Part shown: positions 1 through 10,092 of the stretch, piece by piece
Layout of the letters: every line of letters begins with the position of its first letter
How positions within the stretch are numbered: position 1 is the stretch's first letter
Assembly (NCBI RefSeq): GCF_006494365.1
Contig: NZ_VHIP01000006.1
Location: 1-64,000, forward strand
DNA: 64,000 nt
DNA from: Aestuariibacter sp. GS-14
Lineage (GTDB): Bacteria; Pseudomonadota; Gammaproteobacteria; Enterobacterales; Alteromonadaceae
Direction: 5' to 3'
Made by a program: the position numbers and the translations under genes
Notes under the pieces: model-generated
The model's input: only the letters and a program-made list of their open reading frames with translations
Database searches by the model: none
Told to the model about the DNA's origin: nothing

Positions 1-595
1 GTTCCCGGACAAGTGCTTCGCACTTTCCGGGACGACGGATGGGGACAAGTGCTTCGCACTTTCCGGGACGACGGATGGGGATAAGCGCTTCGCGCTTTCC
101 GGGACGAAGGCTAATTGGATACAACCTTTCCCCGTCATCCCGGGCTTGACCCGGGACCTACTTAAAAAGGCCGCGATTCCAAAGCAACCCTTGCTAGATG
201 TTTCCCAAGTTCCCGGACAAGTGCTTCGCACTTTCCGGGACGACGGATGGGGACAAGCGCTTCGCACTTTCCGGGACGACGGCTGAGTGAATACAACCTT
301 TCCTCGTCATCCCGGGCTTGACCCGGGACCTACTTAAAAAGGCCGCGAATCCAAAACAACCCTTGCTGGATGTTTCACAAGTTCCCGGACAAGTGCTTCG
401 CACTTTCCGGGACGACGGATGGGGACAAGCGCTTCGCACTTTCCGGGACGACGGATAGGGACAAGTGCTTCGCACTTTCCGGGACGACGGCTAAGTGAAT
501 ACAACCTTTCACCGTCATCCCGGGCTTGACCCGGGACCTACTCAAAAAGGCCGCGATTCCAAAACAACCCTTGCTGGATGTTTCCTAAGACCCCT
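1..595. repeat. Nested tandem array of palindromic repeats
   Basis: A 36-base unit starting GGACAAGTGCTTCGCAC is repeated head to tail in blocks of three (about 7-108), two (about 210-280) and three (about 383-490). The blocks are separated by a longer unit of roughly 95 bases (about 119-206, 289-386, 498-595) that carries the palindrome CCCGGGCTTGACCCGGG. Each 36-base unit can fold as a hairpin with arms AAGTGC/GCACTT around TTC, and the first of each block gains outer CCGGA/TCCGG pairs. The array continues past the left edge of the window. No convincing gene lies in it; reading frames here are repeat-encoded and rejected. It sits at the 3' end of the diguanylate cyclase gene, and related copies occur near 30.4-30.6 kb and 36.0 kb, so it resembles a REP-type intergenic repeat family. 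Confidence 0.9.
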
Positions 596-608
596 TACTG
601 AATGTTAC

Positions 609-1760
609 CTAAACCGTAATAACCTGATTCCGGCCAGCCGCTTTGGCATTAATCAGTGCTTGGTCGGCTTCTTTTACGCTGCTGAAAAATTCGCTGCTGG
701 GCGTCATTTCAATCACCCCAAACGAAGCAGTTAACAGCAGTTTAATGCCCTTGGCATCAATTTCGGTTTGGCTGATCACCTGACGCAGGCGCTCTGCCAG
801 TTCGGTAGCCTGATTGCGGTCGCAATGCGGCGTAAGCACCAGAAACTCCTCGCCACCCATTCTAATAAGGGTATCTTCTGCGCGCAGTTGATCCTGTATG
901 ATTTTACAGAATCGCTTGAGCGCCACATCGCCCACTACGTGGCCGTGCTTGTCGTTTATGGCTTTAAAATGATCAATATCACATACCACTACCGACAGAA
1001 TGTCGTTGTTTCTTAGTGCGTGCGCACTGAGCTTAGGCGCTATTTCGTAAAAAAAATGGCGATTTTTCGCACCGGTAAGCGGATCGGTATGCACTTGAGT
1101 GTGGAGTCGGTTTACCAGTGAATGCAGTACACTTACCGCAAACGACAACATAAACACCAGAATAAAGACCAATAAGAGCGCAAACGTTAAGCCATGATGA
1201 TGAACGTTGCTGGCGTTAAAGAAGATTAAGTAAAGCGGTACAATCCCCAATAGTGAATAGAACACCACAGACAATACGGCATAGAGTACTTTGTCGCCCA
1301 GGCTCTGCGCAGCCAGATAAATTTTAACTCTGCGTACGGCCAGCCACACCGGAAAAGCAACACTTAACAAAATAAATGTGTTACCCACCCACTGTGTCAG
1401 GTATTCGAATTGTAACAACACTGAGCAGGCTGCTACAGCGGTAAAATGACACAACACCAGCGCAATCTGTTTACGGGTAAGAGAGTGACCATAACGTTTA
1501 ACGATGGTCATCATTAACATATATGCCGCGCACAAGGATGCCAAATAAAAGCCCATTCTGCCTGCATCTTCATAGCCGGAATAACGAATAGTCTGACAGA
1601 CTTCTACCAGCCAGCAGCAAGCGAGAAATAAACGGGCAAACCGTCCAGACCTAGCTTTACTTTTGTGATTGGGAACGGGAAGCGCGAACGTGAAAACAAT
1701 GCCAATTAAAGCGACCACCCCAAGTAACAGGGTTTGAGCTACCACGTAATCATATTCCAT
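609..1760 (-). CDS. Membrane-anchored diguanylate cyclase (GGDEF)
   Basis: The enzyme should make cyclic di-GMP from two GTP. The N-terminal half (roughly residues 1-215) is very hydrophobic and looks like six or seven membrane helices, ending in a cytoplasmic GGDEF domain. The domain begins at DPLTGAKNR and has the active-site signature GGEEF; an RAED motif five residues before it fits the RxxD inhibitory site, so product inhibition is expected. The start at 1760 is the ATG directly after an in-frame TTG at 1763. The membrane part is not a family I can name, so the signal it senses is unknown. It is transcribed alone, between the repeat array downstream and the aldolase gene upstream, from which it is separated by 141 bases containing a GC hairpin. 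Confidence 0.9.
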   Translation of the reverse strand: MEYDYVVAQTLLLGVVALIGIVFTFALPVPNHKSKARSGRFARLFLACCWLVEVCQTIRYSGYEDAGRMGFYLASLCAAYMLMMTIVKRYGHSLTRKQIALVLCHFTAVAACSVLLQFEYLTQWVGNTFILLSVAFPVWLAVRRVKIYLAAQSLGDKVLYAVLSVVFYSLLGIVPLYLIFFNASNVHHHGLTFALLLVFILVFMLSFAVSVLHSLVNRLHTQVHTDPLTGAKNRHFFYEIAPKLSAHALRNNDILSVVVCDIDHFKAINDKHGHVVGDVALKRFCKIIQDQLRAEDTLIRMGGEEFLVLTPHCDRNQATELAERLRQVISQTEIDAKGIKLLLTASFGVIEMTPSSEFFSSVKEADQALINAKAAGRNQVITV

Positions 1761-1867
1761 CAAAACGATAACCTGCTTTATTGTTATTGTATTGTTAAAG
1801 TCGGTTATGAAATATACGTGATTTGATCAGGAATGACCAGTGGGATATTAGGGAAAGGTAATATAGC

Positions 1868-1888
1868 GACGCCAGTGTGCCTGGCGTC
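1868..1888 (-). terminator. GC-rich hairpin downstream of aldolase gene
   Basis: Perfect arms GACGCCAG and CTGGCGTC (8 bp) enclose a five-base loop, just beyond the aldolase stop codon. No strong T-run follows on either strand, so termination here is plausible but not certain. Confidence 0.4.
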
Positions 1889-1901
1889 ACTTAACACATC
1901 A

Positions 1902-2798
1902 TTAAGTTAATGATGCCTGATAGATAGATTCAATGGCCGCGTCCAGCGCCGCTTCGAACTCTTCATCGCTTTGCTGTGCAGATACGCCTTCGGTAAGTGC
2001 GCGCGAGAAGCTTGCAATCATACCGTGGTTTTCTGCCAGTTTGGCGTTTGCATCATCACGGCTATAACCACCAGATAGTGCAACTACTTTTAATACGTTG
2101 GGGTGATCCACCAGCTCTTTGTAAAAATCAGCTTGCTCCGGAATGGTTACCTTCAGCATGACTTTTAAGTCGCCAAGTTTATTTAACTCCGCCAGAATTT
2201 CCTGCTTCAGCAGCGCTTCCGCTTCGGCTTTTTCCGGGCTGTTAATGTCAACTTCAGGCTCGATAATAGGTACCAGACCCGCTGCCAGAATTTGCTTACC
2301 CACTTCAAACTGCTGCTCAACCACAGCTTTAATGCCGGTTTGATTAGCCAGTTTCACTACCGAACGCATTTTAGTACCGAACACGTCCTGCGTATTGGCT
2401 TTTGCCAGCAGTGCGTCCAGACCAGCGATGGGTTTCATTAATTGTACGCCATTGGCTTCTGCTTCCAGGCCTTTATCGACTTTCAGAAACGGCACAACGC
2501 CTTTCTTTTGCCACAGGAACTTTGCCGAAGACAAACCTTCGATGTCGCGGTCCAGGGTATTTTCGAACAAAATAGCGCCCAGTACGCGCTCACCGGAGAA
2601 GGCATTGCAGGTAATGATACGGGTACGCATAGCGTGAACTAAGCCATACATTTCGTCGTCGTTAGCGTAAGCTGACTCATCGATTCCGTAGAGTTTAAGG
2701 GCTTTTGGGGTACTTCCACCACTCTGATCCAGCGCGGCAATAAAGCCTCCCTGAGTGAGGATTTTATCTAGCATAGCTTGCTGTGCCTGTGATGCCAT
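1902..2798 (-). CDS. fda: Class I fructose-bisphosphate aldolase
   Basis: It cleaves fructose 1,6-bisphosphate to dihydroxyacetone phosphate and glyceraldehyde 3-phosphate, or runs in reverse in gluconeogenesis. The 298-residue protein has the features of the bacterial class I (Schiff-base) family: the N-terminal [13 protein letters not shown] motif, IIEPEV, and LKVTIPE, whose lysine is the expected Schiff-base residue; there is no class II zinc site. The start at 2798 is chosen over the upstream ATG at 2822 because an AAAGGAG ribosome-binding site lies 8 bases before it. It is the last gene of a tkt-epd-pgk-aldolase run, 146 bases after pgk. In E. coli this position is held by the class II enzyme FbaA, so this looks like a functional replacement. 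Confidence 0.9.
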   Translation of the reverse strand: MASQAQQAMLDKILTQGGFIAALDQSGGSTPKALKLYGIDESAYANDDEMYGLVHAMRTRIITCNAFSGERVLGAILFENTLDRDIEGLSSAKFLWQKKGVVPFLKVDKGLEAEANGVQLMKPIAGLDALLAKANTQDVFGTKMRSVVKLANQTGIKAVVEQQFEVGKQILAAGLVPIIEPEVDINSPEKAEAEALLKQEILAELNKLGDLKVMLKVTIPEQADFYKELVDHPNVLKVVALSGGYSRDDANAKLAENHGMIASFSRALTEGVSAQQSDEEFEAALDAAIESIYQASLT

Positions 2799-2944
2799 GT
2801 GCAACACTCCTTTCTTTTTCATGTACCGCGATTAAACGGCTGTAGGGTTACGAAAAATCGTTTTTCCTGCTTATCCGTTAGCAGGCTGCCAGGCCCTGAT
2901 TTATCTATAACAGGTACCTGGCCGGGAATTGTCTGCGTGCGATA

Positions 2945-4123
2945 TTAGTTTTTATTTTTTTCTTCGAGGATCGCAACGGCAGGCAGGATTTTCCCTTCTA
3001 AAAATTCCAGGAAAGCGCCACCACCGGTTGAGATGTACGACACTTTGTCTGCAATGTTATATTTGTCTACTGCTGCTAGCGTATCACCACCACCGGCAAT
3101 TGAAAACGCATTGCTTGCTGCGATGGCTTCAGACAGCGCTTTTGTTCCAGCAGCGAACTGATCGAACTCAAAAACACCAACCGGACCATTCCACACAATG
3201 GTACCCGCGTTTTTCAGAATGTCTTCCAACGCCGCAGAGCTGTCTGGGCCGATATCAAAAATCATATCGTCATCGGTTACGTCGGCAACCGCTTTAAGCT
3301 CAGCCGGAGTATCTTCAGCAAACGCCTTACCGGTTACCACATCGGTAGGTACCGGAATATCCCCGCCATTGGCCTGTGCCTGGGCAATCAGGCGTTTGGC
3401 TTCGTCAACCAGATCCATTTCAACCAGAGATTTACCTACGTTGTGGCCCTGCGCCGCAATAAAGGTATTGGCAATACCGCCGCCTACGATTAACTGATCC
3501 ACTTTTTCAGCCAGCGATTTCAGCACGGTCAGCTTAGTAGACACTTTTGAACCACCCACAATGGCAACCATGGGGCGGGCCGGGTTATCCAGCGCTTTAG
3601 CCAGCGCTTCCAGTTCGCCTGCGAGTAACGGGCCTGCAACAGCTTGCGGCGCAAATTTGGCAACGCCATGCGTAGACGCCTGAGCACGGTGCGCCGTACC
3701 AAACGCGTCCATAACAAACACGTCGCACAGTGCGGCGTATTGCTTAGACAGGGCTTCGTCGTCTTTCTTCTCGCCTTTGTTAAAGCGCACGTTTTCTAAG
3801 ATCACGCACTCGCCCGGCGCAACGTCTACGCCATTCAGGTAATCTTTGACCAGTGTTACCTTGGTATCCAGCACGCCATTGAGGTAGTCCACTACCGGTT
3901 GCAATGAAAACTCATCCGCTGGCACGCCTTCATCCGGGCGACCCAGGTGAGACATTACCATAACAGCTGCACCGGCTTTTAACGCGGCTTCGATGGTAGG
4001 TAGCGATGCTTTAATACGCGCATCTGACGTCACTTTTCCGTCTTTTACCGGTACGTTGAGATCCTGACGAATCAATACGCGTTTACCCGACAATTCAATA
4101 TCTGACATGCTTGGGATTGACAT
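2945..4123 (-). CDS. pgk: Phosphoglycerate kinase
   Basis: Pgk transfers the phosphate of 1,3-bisphosphoglycerate to ADP, giving ATP and 3-phosphoglycerate. The 392-residue length is normal for bacteria. The N-terminal substrate-binding signature [11 protein letters not shown] (from about residue 16), the HLGRP motif that binds the sugar phosphate, the [12 protein letters not shown] stretch at the interdomain region and the C-terminal [11 protein letters not shown] nucleotide-binding motif are all present. The start MSIPSM aligns with the start of the E. coli protein. It lies 45 bases after epd and 146 bases before the aldolase gene, in the same direction, which fits one glycolytic/gluconeogenic transcription unit. 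Confidence 0.97.
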   Translation of the reverse strand: MSIPSMSDIELSGKRVLIRQDLNVPVKDGKVTSDARIKASLPTIEAALKAGAAVMVMSHLGRPDEGVPADEFSLQPVVDYLNGVLDTKVTLVKDYLNGVDVAPGECVILENVRFNKGEKKDDEALSKQYAALCDVFVMDAFGTAHRAQASTHGVAKFAPQAVAGPLLAGELEALAKALDNPARPMVAIVGGSKVSTKLTVLKSLAEKVDQLIVGGGIANTFIAAQGHNVGKSLVEMDLVDEAKRLIAQAQANGGDIPVPTDVVTGKAFAEDTPAELKAVADVTDDDMIFDIGPDSSAALEDILKNAGTIVWNGPVGVFEFDQFAAGTKALSEAIAASNAFSIAGGGDTLAAVDKYNIADKVSYISTGGGAFLEFLEGKILPAVAILEEKNKN

Positions 4124-4168
4124 TGCTCTTCCTTATCTGAATTAAACTAAAACCAAAAATGCATTAAC

Positions 4169-5185
4169 TTAATGACTACCCACCTGATACATCGCCAGTG
4201 CCGTATCTAACATACGGTTTGCAAATCCCCATTCGTTGTCGCACCACACCAGGGTTTTCACCAACTGCTTGTGGCTCACTCGGGTTTGCGTACCATCTAC
4301 AATACACGAATGCGGATCGTGATTGAAATCCACTGATACTAACGGTTCTTCGGTGTAATCAAGAATCCCGGCAAGCTTGCCACTGCGGGCGTTTCGCAGG
4401 GCACTGTTTACATGTTCAATGGTAACCTGAGCCGCCAGAGTTACACTCAAATCCATGGCCGTTACGTTTATAGTGGGTACCCGCACGGCAATGGCTTCAA
4501 ATTTACCGGCAAACTTAGGCAAAATCCGTTCTATTCCGCGCGCTAAACGCGTATCTACCGGAATAATAGACTGGCTGGCTGCGCGGGTTCGGCGTAAGTC
4601 AGGATGGTAAGCGTCGATCACCTGTTGATCATGCATTGAAGAATGAATGGTGGTGATAGTGCCGCTCTCAACGCCAAAGGCTTCGTCGAGCACCTGAATA
4701 ACTGGCACGATACAGTTGGTTGTGCAGGAACCATTAGACACCACCGTATGCTCCGGGCGCAGGGTATCTTCGTTACAACCGTAAATAATGGTGTTGTCCA
4801 TGTCGGGGGCACCGGGTTGCGAAAACAGCACTTTTTTAGCGCCATTCTGAATGTGCAACACACCACTGGCGCGATCCTGATACTGCCCGGTACATTCCAG
4901 CACAATATCTACACCCAGCGCTTCCCAGGGCAAGCCCTGAATATCCTGTTGATGACATAAACGGATGCGATCGCCGGCAACAATGAGATCGCTGCCGTCG
5001 CGTTCCACATGGCAGGCAAAGCGGCCATGGGAAGTGTCGAATTTGAGTAAGTGTGCCATACCGGCCGGGTCGGCCAGTTCATTAATAGCAACCACTTTCA
5101 TAGATTGATTGCGGCCACTCTCATAGAGTGCCCGCAACACGTTTCGGCCGATCCGGCCAAAGCCATTAATGGCTATTCTTACCAT
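4169..5185 (-). CDS. epd: D-erythrose-4-phosphate dehydrogenase
   Basis: Epd oxidises erythrose 4-phosphate to 4-phosphoerythronate with NAD, the first step of DXP-independent pyridoxal phosphate synthesis. The 338-residue protein has the GAPDH-fold NAD-binding start [14 protein letters not shown] and the catalytic cysteine in [10 protein letters not shown] call it Epd rather than GapA because of family-typical stretches close to the E. coli Epd sequence: [20 protein letters not shown], the [19 protein letters not shown] region and [10 protein letters not shown]. It sits 27 bases after tkt and 45 bases before pgk; the epd-pgk pairing is a conserved gammaproteobacterial arrangement. Confidence 0.95.
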   Translation of the reverse strand: MVRIAINGFGRIGRNVLRALYESGRNQSMKVVAINELADPAGMAHLLKFDTSHGRFACHVERDGSDLIVAGDRIRLCHQQDIQGLPWEALGVDIVLECTGQYQDRASGVLHIQNGAKKVLFSQPGAPDMDNTIIYGCNEDTLRPEHTVVSNGSCTTNCIVPVIQVLDEAFGVESGTITTIHSSMHDQQVIDAYHPDLRRTRAASQSIIPVDTRLARGIERILPKFAGKFEAIAVRVPTINVTAMDLSVTLAAQVTIEHVNSALRNARSGKLAGILDYTEEPLVSVDFNHDPHSCIVDGTQTRVSHKQLVKTLVWCDNEWGFANRMLDTALAMYQVGSH

Positions 5186-5212
5186 ATTTTTCTAGCCTGC
5201 TGGCCAGGGCAT

Positions 5213-7204
5213 TTACAGCCCCAGCGCCGCCTCTACCACTGCCTCAACAGTAATATTAAAGTGCTTGAACAGCTCGCCCGCCGGTGCAGACTCACCAAAG
5301 GTGTCCATACCCACAATGGCACCATTAAAGCCAACGTATTTGTACCAGCTCTCTTTAGACAAAGCTTCTACCGCAACGCGCTTCACAACGGCTGAAGGCA
5401 GAACAGCTTCGCGATATGCAGCATCCTGACGTTCGAACACATCGGTAGATGGCATAGACACTACGCGTACTGCTTTGCCCTGCTCGCTCAGTTGTTTGGC
5501 TGCATCTACTGCAAGCTGCACTTCCGAACCGGTTGCAATCAGAATCAGATCTGGCGTGCCGTTACAATCTACCAGCACATATCCACCACGGGCGATGTCT
5601 GCTACTTGCTGCGCATCACGTGGCTGCTGAGCCAGGTTCTGACGGGTGAAAATCAACGAGGTTGGACCGTCGCTGCGCAGAATAGCCTGTTTCCATGAAA
5701 CGGCAGATTCGACCTGATCACACGGACGCCAGTTGTCGAGGTTTGGTGTAGCGCGCATGGCCACTACTTGTTCTACCGGCTGGTGAGTCGGGCCGTCTTC
5801 ACCCAAACCGATGGAATCGTGAGTGTAAACAAAAATAACAGGCTGCTTCATCAATGCCGCCATGCGAACAGCGTTACGCGCATATTCCATAAACATCAGG
5901 AAGGTCGCGCCGTAGGCTTTAAATCCGCCGTGCAAAGCAATACCGTTCATCATGGCTGACATACCAAACTCACGCACACCGTAGTATACGTAGTTACCGC
6001 TGGCATCGTGTTTTTCTACGCCTTTGCTGCCCGACCAGATTGTCAGGTTAGAGCCTGCCAGGTCGGCAGAGCCGCCCAGAATTTCAGGCAGTAATGGGCC
6101 AAATGCTTTCAGCGCATTTTGTGATGCTTTACGGCTGGCAATGTTTTGCGGGTTGGCTTGCAACGACGCAATGTAGGCATCGGCTTTGGCTTCAAAGTCG
6201 GCTGGCAGGTCGCCAGATAAACGACGCTTCAGCTCAGCGGCCAATTCAGGGTATGCCGCAGCATAGTCGTTAAACAGGGCATTCCAGGCCTGTTCAGCTT
6301 CGCCGCCTTTAGTTTTGCCTTCCCAACCGGCGTAAATCTCAGCAGGTACTTCAAATGGCGCGTAGTTCCAGCCCAGTGCTTTGCGGGTTAACGCGATCTC
6401 GTCGTCACCTAATGGTGCACCGTGGCAGTCTTCTTTGCCTTGTTTATTAGGCGAACCAAAACCAATGATCGTTTTGCAGCAAATCAGGGTTGGCTTGCTG
6501 GTTTCTGCTTTTGCCGCTTCAATGGCAGCATTGATTGCATCAGCGTCGTGACCATCCACGTCAGTGATCACGTGCCAGCCGTAGGCTTCAAATCGCGCTG
6601 GCGTGTTGTCGGTGAACCAGCCTTCTACTTCACCGTCGATAGAAATACCGTTGTCGTCCCAGAAAGCAATCAGCTTGTTCAAACCTAACGTGCCGGCCAG
6701 TGAACATGCCTCGTGGGAAATCCCTTCCATTAAACAACCATCGCCCATAAAGGCGTAGGTGAAATGATCAACTACCGGGAAGTTGTCGCGGTTAAACTGC
6801 GCAGCCAGCACTTTTTCTGCCAGCGCCATACCTACTGCATTGGTGATACCTTGTCCTAACGGACCTGTAGTGGTTTCTACACCCGGAGCATAACCATACT
6901 CAGGGTGACCTGGCGTTTTTGAATGCAATTGACGGAATTGCTTTAATTCGGTGATCGGTAAGTCGTAACCGGTAAGGTGCAACAATGAATAAAGCAACAT
7001 AGAGCCGTGACCATTCGACAGTACAAAGCGGTCGCGGTTTGCCCAATCCGGGTTAGCCGGGTTGTGTTGCAGGTGATCGCACCAAAGTACCTGTGCAATA
7101 TCGGCCATGCCCATAGGCGCACCAGGGTGACCCGATTTTGCTTGCTGAACGGCATCCATACTTAATGCCCGAACGGCATTGGCGAGTTCTCGACGAGAAG
7201 GCAT
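5213..7204 (-). CDS. tkt: Transketolase
   Basis: Transketolase moves two-carbon ketol units between sugar phosphates in the pentose phosphate pathway, using thiamine diphosphate. The protein has the standard 663 residues. Visible motifs are the N-terminal [14 protein letters not shown] substrate site, the thiamine diphosphate/metal motif from GDGCLMEG to FWDDN (about residues 154-185), and the pyrimidine-domain stretch [17 protein letters not shown] (about 467-483). It is the first gene of the tkt-epd-pgk-aldolase run. Its product, erythrose 4-phosphate, is the substrate of the next gene's enzyme, a sensible metabolic coupling. The promoter must lie in the 289 bases shared with the divergent metK. 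Confidence 0.97.
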   Translation of the reverse strand: MPSRRELANAVRALSMDAVQQAKSGHPGAPMGMADIAQVLWCDHLQHNPANPDWANRDRFVLSNGHGSMLLYSLLHLTGYDLPITELKQFRQLHSKTPGHPEYGYAPGVETTTGPLGQGITNAVGMALAEKVLAAQFNRDNFPVVDHFTYAFMGDGCLMEGISHEACSLAGTLGLNKLIAFWDDNGISIDGEVEGWFTDNTPARFEAYGWHVITDVDGHDADAINAAIEAAKAETSKPTLICCKTIIGFGSPNKQGKEDCHGAPLGDDEIALTRKALGWNYAPFEVPAEIYAGWEGKTKGGEAEQAWNALFNDYAAAYPELAAELKRRLSGDLPADFEAKADAYIASLQANPQNIASRKASQNALKAFGPLLPEILGGSADLAGSNLTIWSGSKGVEKHDASGNYVYYGVREFGMSAMMNGIALHGGFKAYGATFLMFMEYARNAVRMAALMKQPVIFVYTHDSIGLGEDGPTHQPVEQVVAMRATPNLDNWRPCDQVESAVSWKQAILRSDGPTSLIFTRQNLAQQPRDAQQVADIARGGYVLVDCNGTPDLILIATGSEVQLAVDAAKQLSEQGKAVRVVSMPSTDVFERQDAAYREAVLPSAVVKRVAVEALSKESWYKYVGFNGAIVGMDTFGESAPAGELFKHFNITVEAVVEAALGL

Positions 7205-7401
7205 GTTGTCTCCTGAAATATTGAGTGTTGCTGCGGCTCTGGCGCTTCTTGCCCTGGCTGTCAGCGATTACGTCTTACACTGGGGCACGTATTGTCGCCC
7301 AGTGACTTATCCAGTTCAACGTGTTTTCTGCCTTAGTTTTGGGATTTCCGTAATATTTATAACGATGAACTGATCCTTTGTGTCAAGTAAACGTAACAAA
7401 T

Positions 7402-7433
7402 AGACCTTTAGACGTCCAGAAGTAAAGACTGGT
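7402..7433 (+). promoter_or_regulatory. MetJ operator, four tandem met boxes
   Basis: Four abutting octamers resemble the met-box consensus AGACGTCT: AGACCTTT (7402-7409), AGACGTCC (7410-7417), AGAAGTAA (7418-7425) and AGACTGGT (7426-7433). Exact 8-base spacing is the hallmark of cooperative binding by MetJ with S-adenosylmethionine. The array ends 16 bases before the extended -10 of metK, so bound MetJ would cover the -35 region. MetJ itself is not in this window. Confidence 0.85.
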
Positions 7434-7448
7434 ATTTATTATTGTGCT

Positions 7449-7457
7449 TGCTACAAT
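7449..7457 (+). promoter_or_regulatory. Extended -10 promoter of metK
   Basis: TGCTACAAT matches the extended -10 form TGnTATAAT with one mismatch. It lies 37 bases before the start codon, directly downstream of the met boxes. No good -35 hexamer is seen, which is usual for extended -10 promoters. Confidence 0.65.
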
Positions 7458-7493
7458 AGTTGAATTCAGCTTTAAGAACATTACGGAGAAATC

Positions 7494-8642
7494 ATGGCAA
7501 CGCGTTTATTTACATCCGAATCTGTGTCGGAAGGACACCCGGATAAAATTGCCGACCAAATTTCCGATGCGGTCCTTGATGCCATTCTTGAGCAGGACCC
7601 AAGGGCACGTGTTGCCTGCGAAACCTTTGTAAAAACCGGTATGGTATTAGTTGGCGGTGAAATCACTACGTCTGCCTGGGTAGACATTGAAGAACTGACC
7701 CGTCAAACCGTGCGCAATATTGGCTACACCCATTCAGATATGGGCTTTGATGCTGATTCGTGTGCCGTACTGAATGCAATTGGCAAGCAATCCCCCGACA
7801 TCAACCAAGGTGTGGATCGCGCCAGCCCGGAAGAACAGGGTGCAGGTGATCAAGGCTTAATGTTTGGCTATGCCTCAGACGAAACTGACGTACTGATGCC
7901 TGCGCCAATTACTTATTCTCACCGTTTGGTTCAGCGTCAGGCCGAAGTGCGTAAATCAGGCCAGCTTAACTGGCTGCGTCCGGATGCCAAGAGCCAGGTA
8001 ACCTTTATTTATGAAAACGGCAAGCCAGTGGGTATTGATGCGGTTGTACTGTCTACCCAGCACTGTGATTCTGTTTCTACGGCCACCTTGCGCGAAGCGG
8101 TAATGGAAGAAATCATCAAGCCAGTGCTGCCTGCTGAGTGGATTACAAAGGACACCAAGTTCCACATTAACCCTACCGGCCGGTTTGTAATTGGTGGTCC
8201 AATGGGCGATTGTGGCTTAACAGGCCGTAAAATCATTGTAGATACCTATGGTGGTATGGCGCGTCATGGTGGTGGTGCATTCTCAGGAAAAGATCCATCC
8301 AAAGTAGACCGCTCTGCCGCGTATGCGGGCCGTTACGTAGCCAAAAACATTGTTGCTGCTGGCCTGGCCAAGCGCTGCGAAATTCAGGTGTCGTATGCTA
8401 TTGGTGTGGCTGAACCAACCTCTATCAGTATTGATACATTTGGTACCAGCACAGTAGATGAAAACACACTGGTTGCGCTGGTAAAAGAGCACTTTGACTT
8501 GCGCCCTTATGGCCTGATCAAAATGCTGGACCTGGAACGTCCGATTTACCGTCCTACCGCAGCGTACGGACACTTTGGTCGTGAAGAATTCCCATGGGAA
8601 GCCACCGACAAAGCAGAGTTACTGCGCAATTCAGTAAAATAA
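7494..8642 (+). CDS. metK: S-adenosylmethionine synthetase
   Basis: MetK makes S-adenosylmethionine from methionine and ATP. The 382-residue protein is full length. It has the N-terminal [13 protein letters not shown] motif that binds ATP and metal, the hexapeptide-type signature [12 protein letters not shown] (about residues 116-127), and [19 protein letters not shown] (about 262-280), the P-loop-like family signature. A GGAGAA ribosome-binding site precedes the ATG. The gene is monocistronic, with an intrinsic terminator just downstream, and lies behind a MetJ operator, so it should be repressed when S-adenosylmethionine is plentiful. Confidence 0.98.
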   Translation: MATRLFTSESVSEGHPDKIADQISDAVLDAILEQDPRARVACETFVKTGMVLVGGEITTSAWVDIEELTRQTVRNIGYTHSDMGFDADSCAVLNAIGKQSPDINQGVDRASPEEQGAGDQGLMFGYASDETDVLMPAPITYSHRLVQRQAEVRKSGQLNWLRPDAKSQVTFIYENGKPVGIDAVVLSTQHCDSVSTATLREAVMEEIIKPVLPAEWITKDTKFHINPTGRFVIGGPMGDCGLTGRKIIVDTYGGMARHGGGAFSGKDPSKVDRSAAYAGRYVAKNIVAAGLAKRCEIQVSYAIGVAEPTSISIDTFGTSTVDENTLVALVKEHFDLRPYGLIKMLDLERPIYRPTAAYGHFGREEFPWEATDKAELLRNSVK

Positions 8643-8661
8643 ATTAACGCATTAATACTAT

Positions 8662-8691
8662 AAAAAAAGAGGCACTGGTTGCCTCTTTTTT
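8662..8691. terminator. Bidirectional intrinsic terminator
   Basis: The GAGGC/GCCTC stem, extended by A-T pairs, is flanked by an A-run on the left and a T-run on the right. It can therefore stop transcription from both metK (plus) and the convergent CYTH gene (minus). Confidence 0.88.
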
Positions 8692-8716
8692 GTGTTTAAG
8701 TTGCATGAACAAACGG

Positions 8717-9217
8717 TTAGTAATGACAACTCATTAATGCCAGTGAATCAGGCAATCCACATTTGGCAAGATGTGCAAGCTGATATTCACGTCGATGAGT
8801 CACTTCAAACTCTGCAAAATCTGGCGGTAAAAACTGCCGGCTGTGCATTTCAGAATCAAACTCCACCTCCACTAATATCAATGGGGCCAGATGCCCTGCG
8901 AACACATCCAGCACCAAATTATGCCCCATATGCCCTAAGCGGTAACGCTGCTTTTCTACCCGCATATGTTTGGTAAGCGGCCACAACTGTTCAAATTGAT
9001 CGGCACTAATATCAACGTTTGTATTTTGTTGCTTAAAGCCGAACCCTTGTTTCACCATCATGGTGAAGATGCCACCCTCGTCACATATCTTCACATGACG
9101 CTCACCATCGGACGATAAAAACCCCTGTCGGACCGGCACAGACTTGCGGGTTTCCAATAATCCGTCAGGCACTCCCGTTACGACAAACTTTCGCTCTGTT
9201 TCCCATTCTGCACGCAT
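8717..9217 (-). CDS. CYTH-domain protein (triphosphate tunnel metalloenzyme type)
   Basis: The protein has 166 residues and is a single CYTH domain. The defining N-terminal ExExK motif is visible as ETERKF at residues 6-11, followed by the alternating charged strands typical of the tunnel fold (RHVKICD, KQRYRLG, LVEVEFDSE). Family members hydrolyse inorganic triphosphate or organic triphosphates, or act as class IV adenylate cyclases; short stand-alone bacterial forms are mostly tripolyphosphatase-like, but the substrate cannot be read here. The ATG at 9217 is preferred to the upstream TTG at 9241 because GAGG lies 8 bases before it. It is convergent with metK and shares its terminator. Confidence 0.85.
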   Translation of the reverse strand: MRAEWETERKFVVTGVPDGLLETRKSVPVRQGFLSSDGERHVKICDEGGIFTMMVKQGFGFKQQNTNVDISADQFEQLWPLTKHMRVEKQRYRLGHMGHNLVLDVFAGHLAPLILVEVEFDSEMHSRQFLPPDFAEFEVTHRREYQLAHLAKCGLPDSLALMSCHY

Positions 9218-9575
9218 CACATTATCCTCGTATACGAACAATATCCTGGCTCACTTAAACGGCACTCCTTTAACCGCCGGATAACTTAACGTTAGCGCAG
9301 GATATAAAAATTTTCCACGCTACCGAATAAACCCGGGTTTTTCCTACTCCGGTATTACCAAGTATTTTTATCTTTAAAATTCATAACATTAACAGATTAT
9401 TACAGATGCGCTCACATGCAGTTTGTAAGCACTAACTTGATAGTGGAAGGCTGAAGATTACAAGGCAGAAAAATAAATTAAGAAAGACATAAATTAATTT
9501 TAAAGCGCTATTGTGATACGTGTGAATAACGCTATAGTTAATAAAAACACTCAACAAAAAACCGGAACCTAAAAC
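9218..9575. other. Intergenic region with one recognisable promoter
   Basis: A 358-base AT-rich gap between two divergent genes. The only clear element is the plus-strand promoter at 9511-9538. No open frame with a ribosome-binding site and no RNA fold that I recognise was seen in the rest. Confidence 0.6.
9511..9538 (+). promoter_or_regulatory. Sigma-70 type promoter
   Basis: TTGTGA (9511-9516) and TATAGT (9533-9538) are separated by 16 bases and lie about 40 bases before the start codon of the small secreted protein gene. Confidence 0.55.
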
Positions 9576-10076
9576 ATGCGACTGTGCCGCACACTTGTGT
9601 TGTGTCTGGCCGGTAGTTTTTGTAGTCCTCTGCTGGCAAATCAACCTTCAGTTTTACCAGAATCCCCTCTGGTAAGCGCCCCTGTAGGTAACGCACAATA
9701 CTTTGTAAAATACCAAAATGCCCGACTGCCCAAATGGCGGTTTGATGTGCACATGAATAGTCGCGGTAATACGTACGTGCCGGACTTATTACCCAGCGTA
9801 AATTTGCTTGATGTGGCCGCCGTGAGTGTGTCGGCCAGAAGAGCAGTAACGGCGTCATCTTCGCAATGGGTTTACGCCACCTTGCGCAATACACAGTATT
9901 TTTTAAGTCCACAGGCGGCAGAGTTACCACTCACCGGGCACAACGCCACAGCCGCTGGCGTTGGCTGGCAATTCGGTGAGCCTTACGGTTTTGGATTAGC
10001 CGTTGGTTATGAATTCAGGTATGTGGGAGATGAAAATAACAACTCACTGGTAATGGGCGTGCATTACTTCTTCTAG
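9576..10076 (+). CDS. Small secreted protein, probable outer-membrane barrel
   Basis: I do not recognise a family. The 166-residue protein starts with a signal peptide (about residues 1-21, CLAGSFCSPLLA, cleavage likely before NQPS). The mature part is rich in alternating polar and aromatic residues and ends in GVHYFF, the aromatic C-terminus usual for outer-membrane beta-barrels recognised by the Bam complex. At about 145 mature residues it could form a small barrel of perhaps eight strands, but this is inference. It has its own promoter upstream and is convergent with the racemase gene, 16 bases away, with no operon partner. Confidence 0.7.
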   Translation: MRLCRTLVLCLAGSFCSPLLANQPSVLPESPLVSAPVGNAQYFVKYQNARLPKWRFDVHMNSRGNTYVPDLLPSVNLLDVAAVSVSARRAVTASSSQWVYATLRNTQYFLSPQAAELPLTGHNATAAGVGWQFGEPYGFGLAVGYEFRYVGDENNNSLVMGVHYFF

Positions 10077-10092
10077 CGTTGTTTTCAGTTGC

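Noticed and set aside
194-475. Open frame of 93 codons on the minus strand within the repeat array
   Set aside because: Its protein is a translation of the repeats (RKVRSACPHPSS pattern) with no ribosome-binding site; it is a by-product of the repeat structure.
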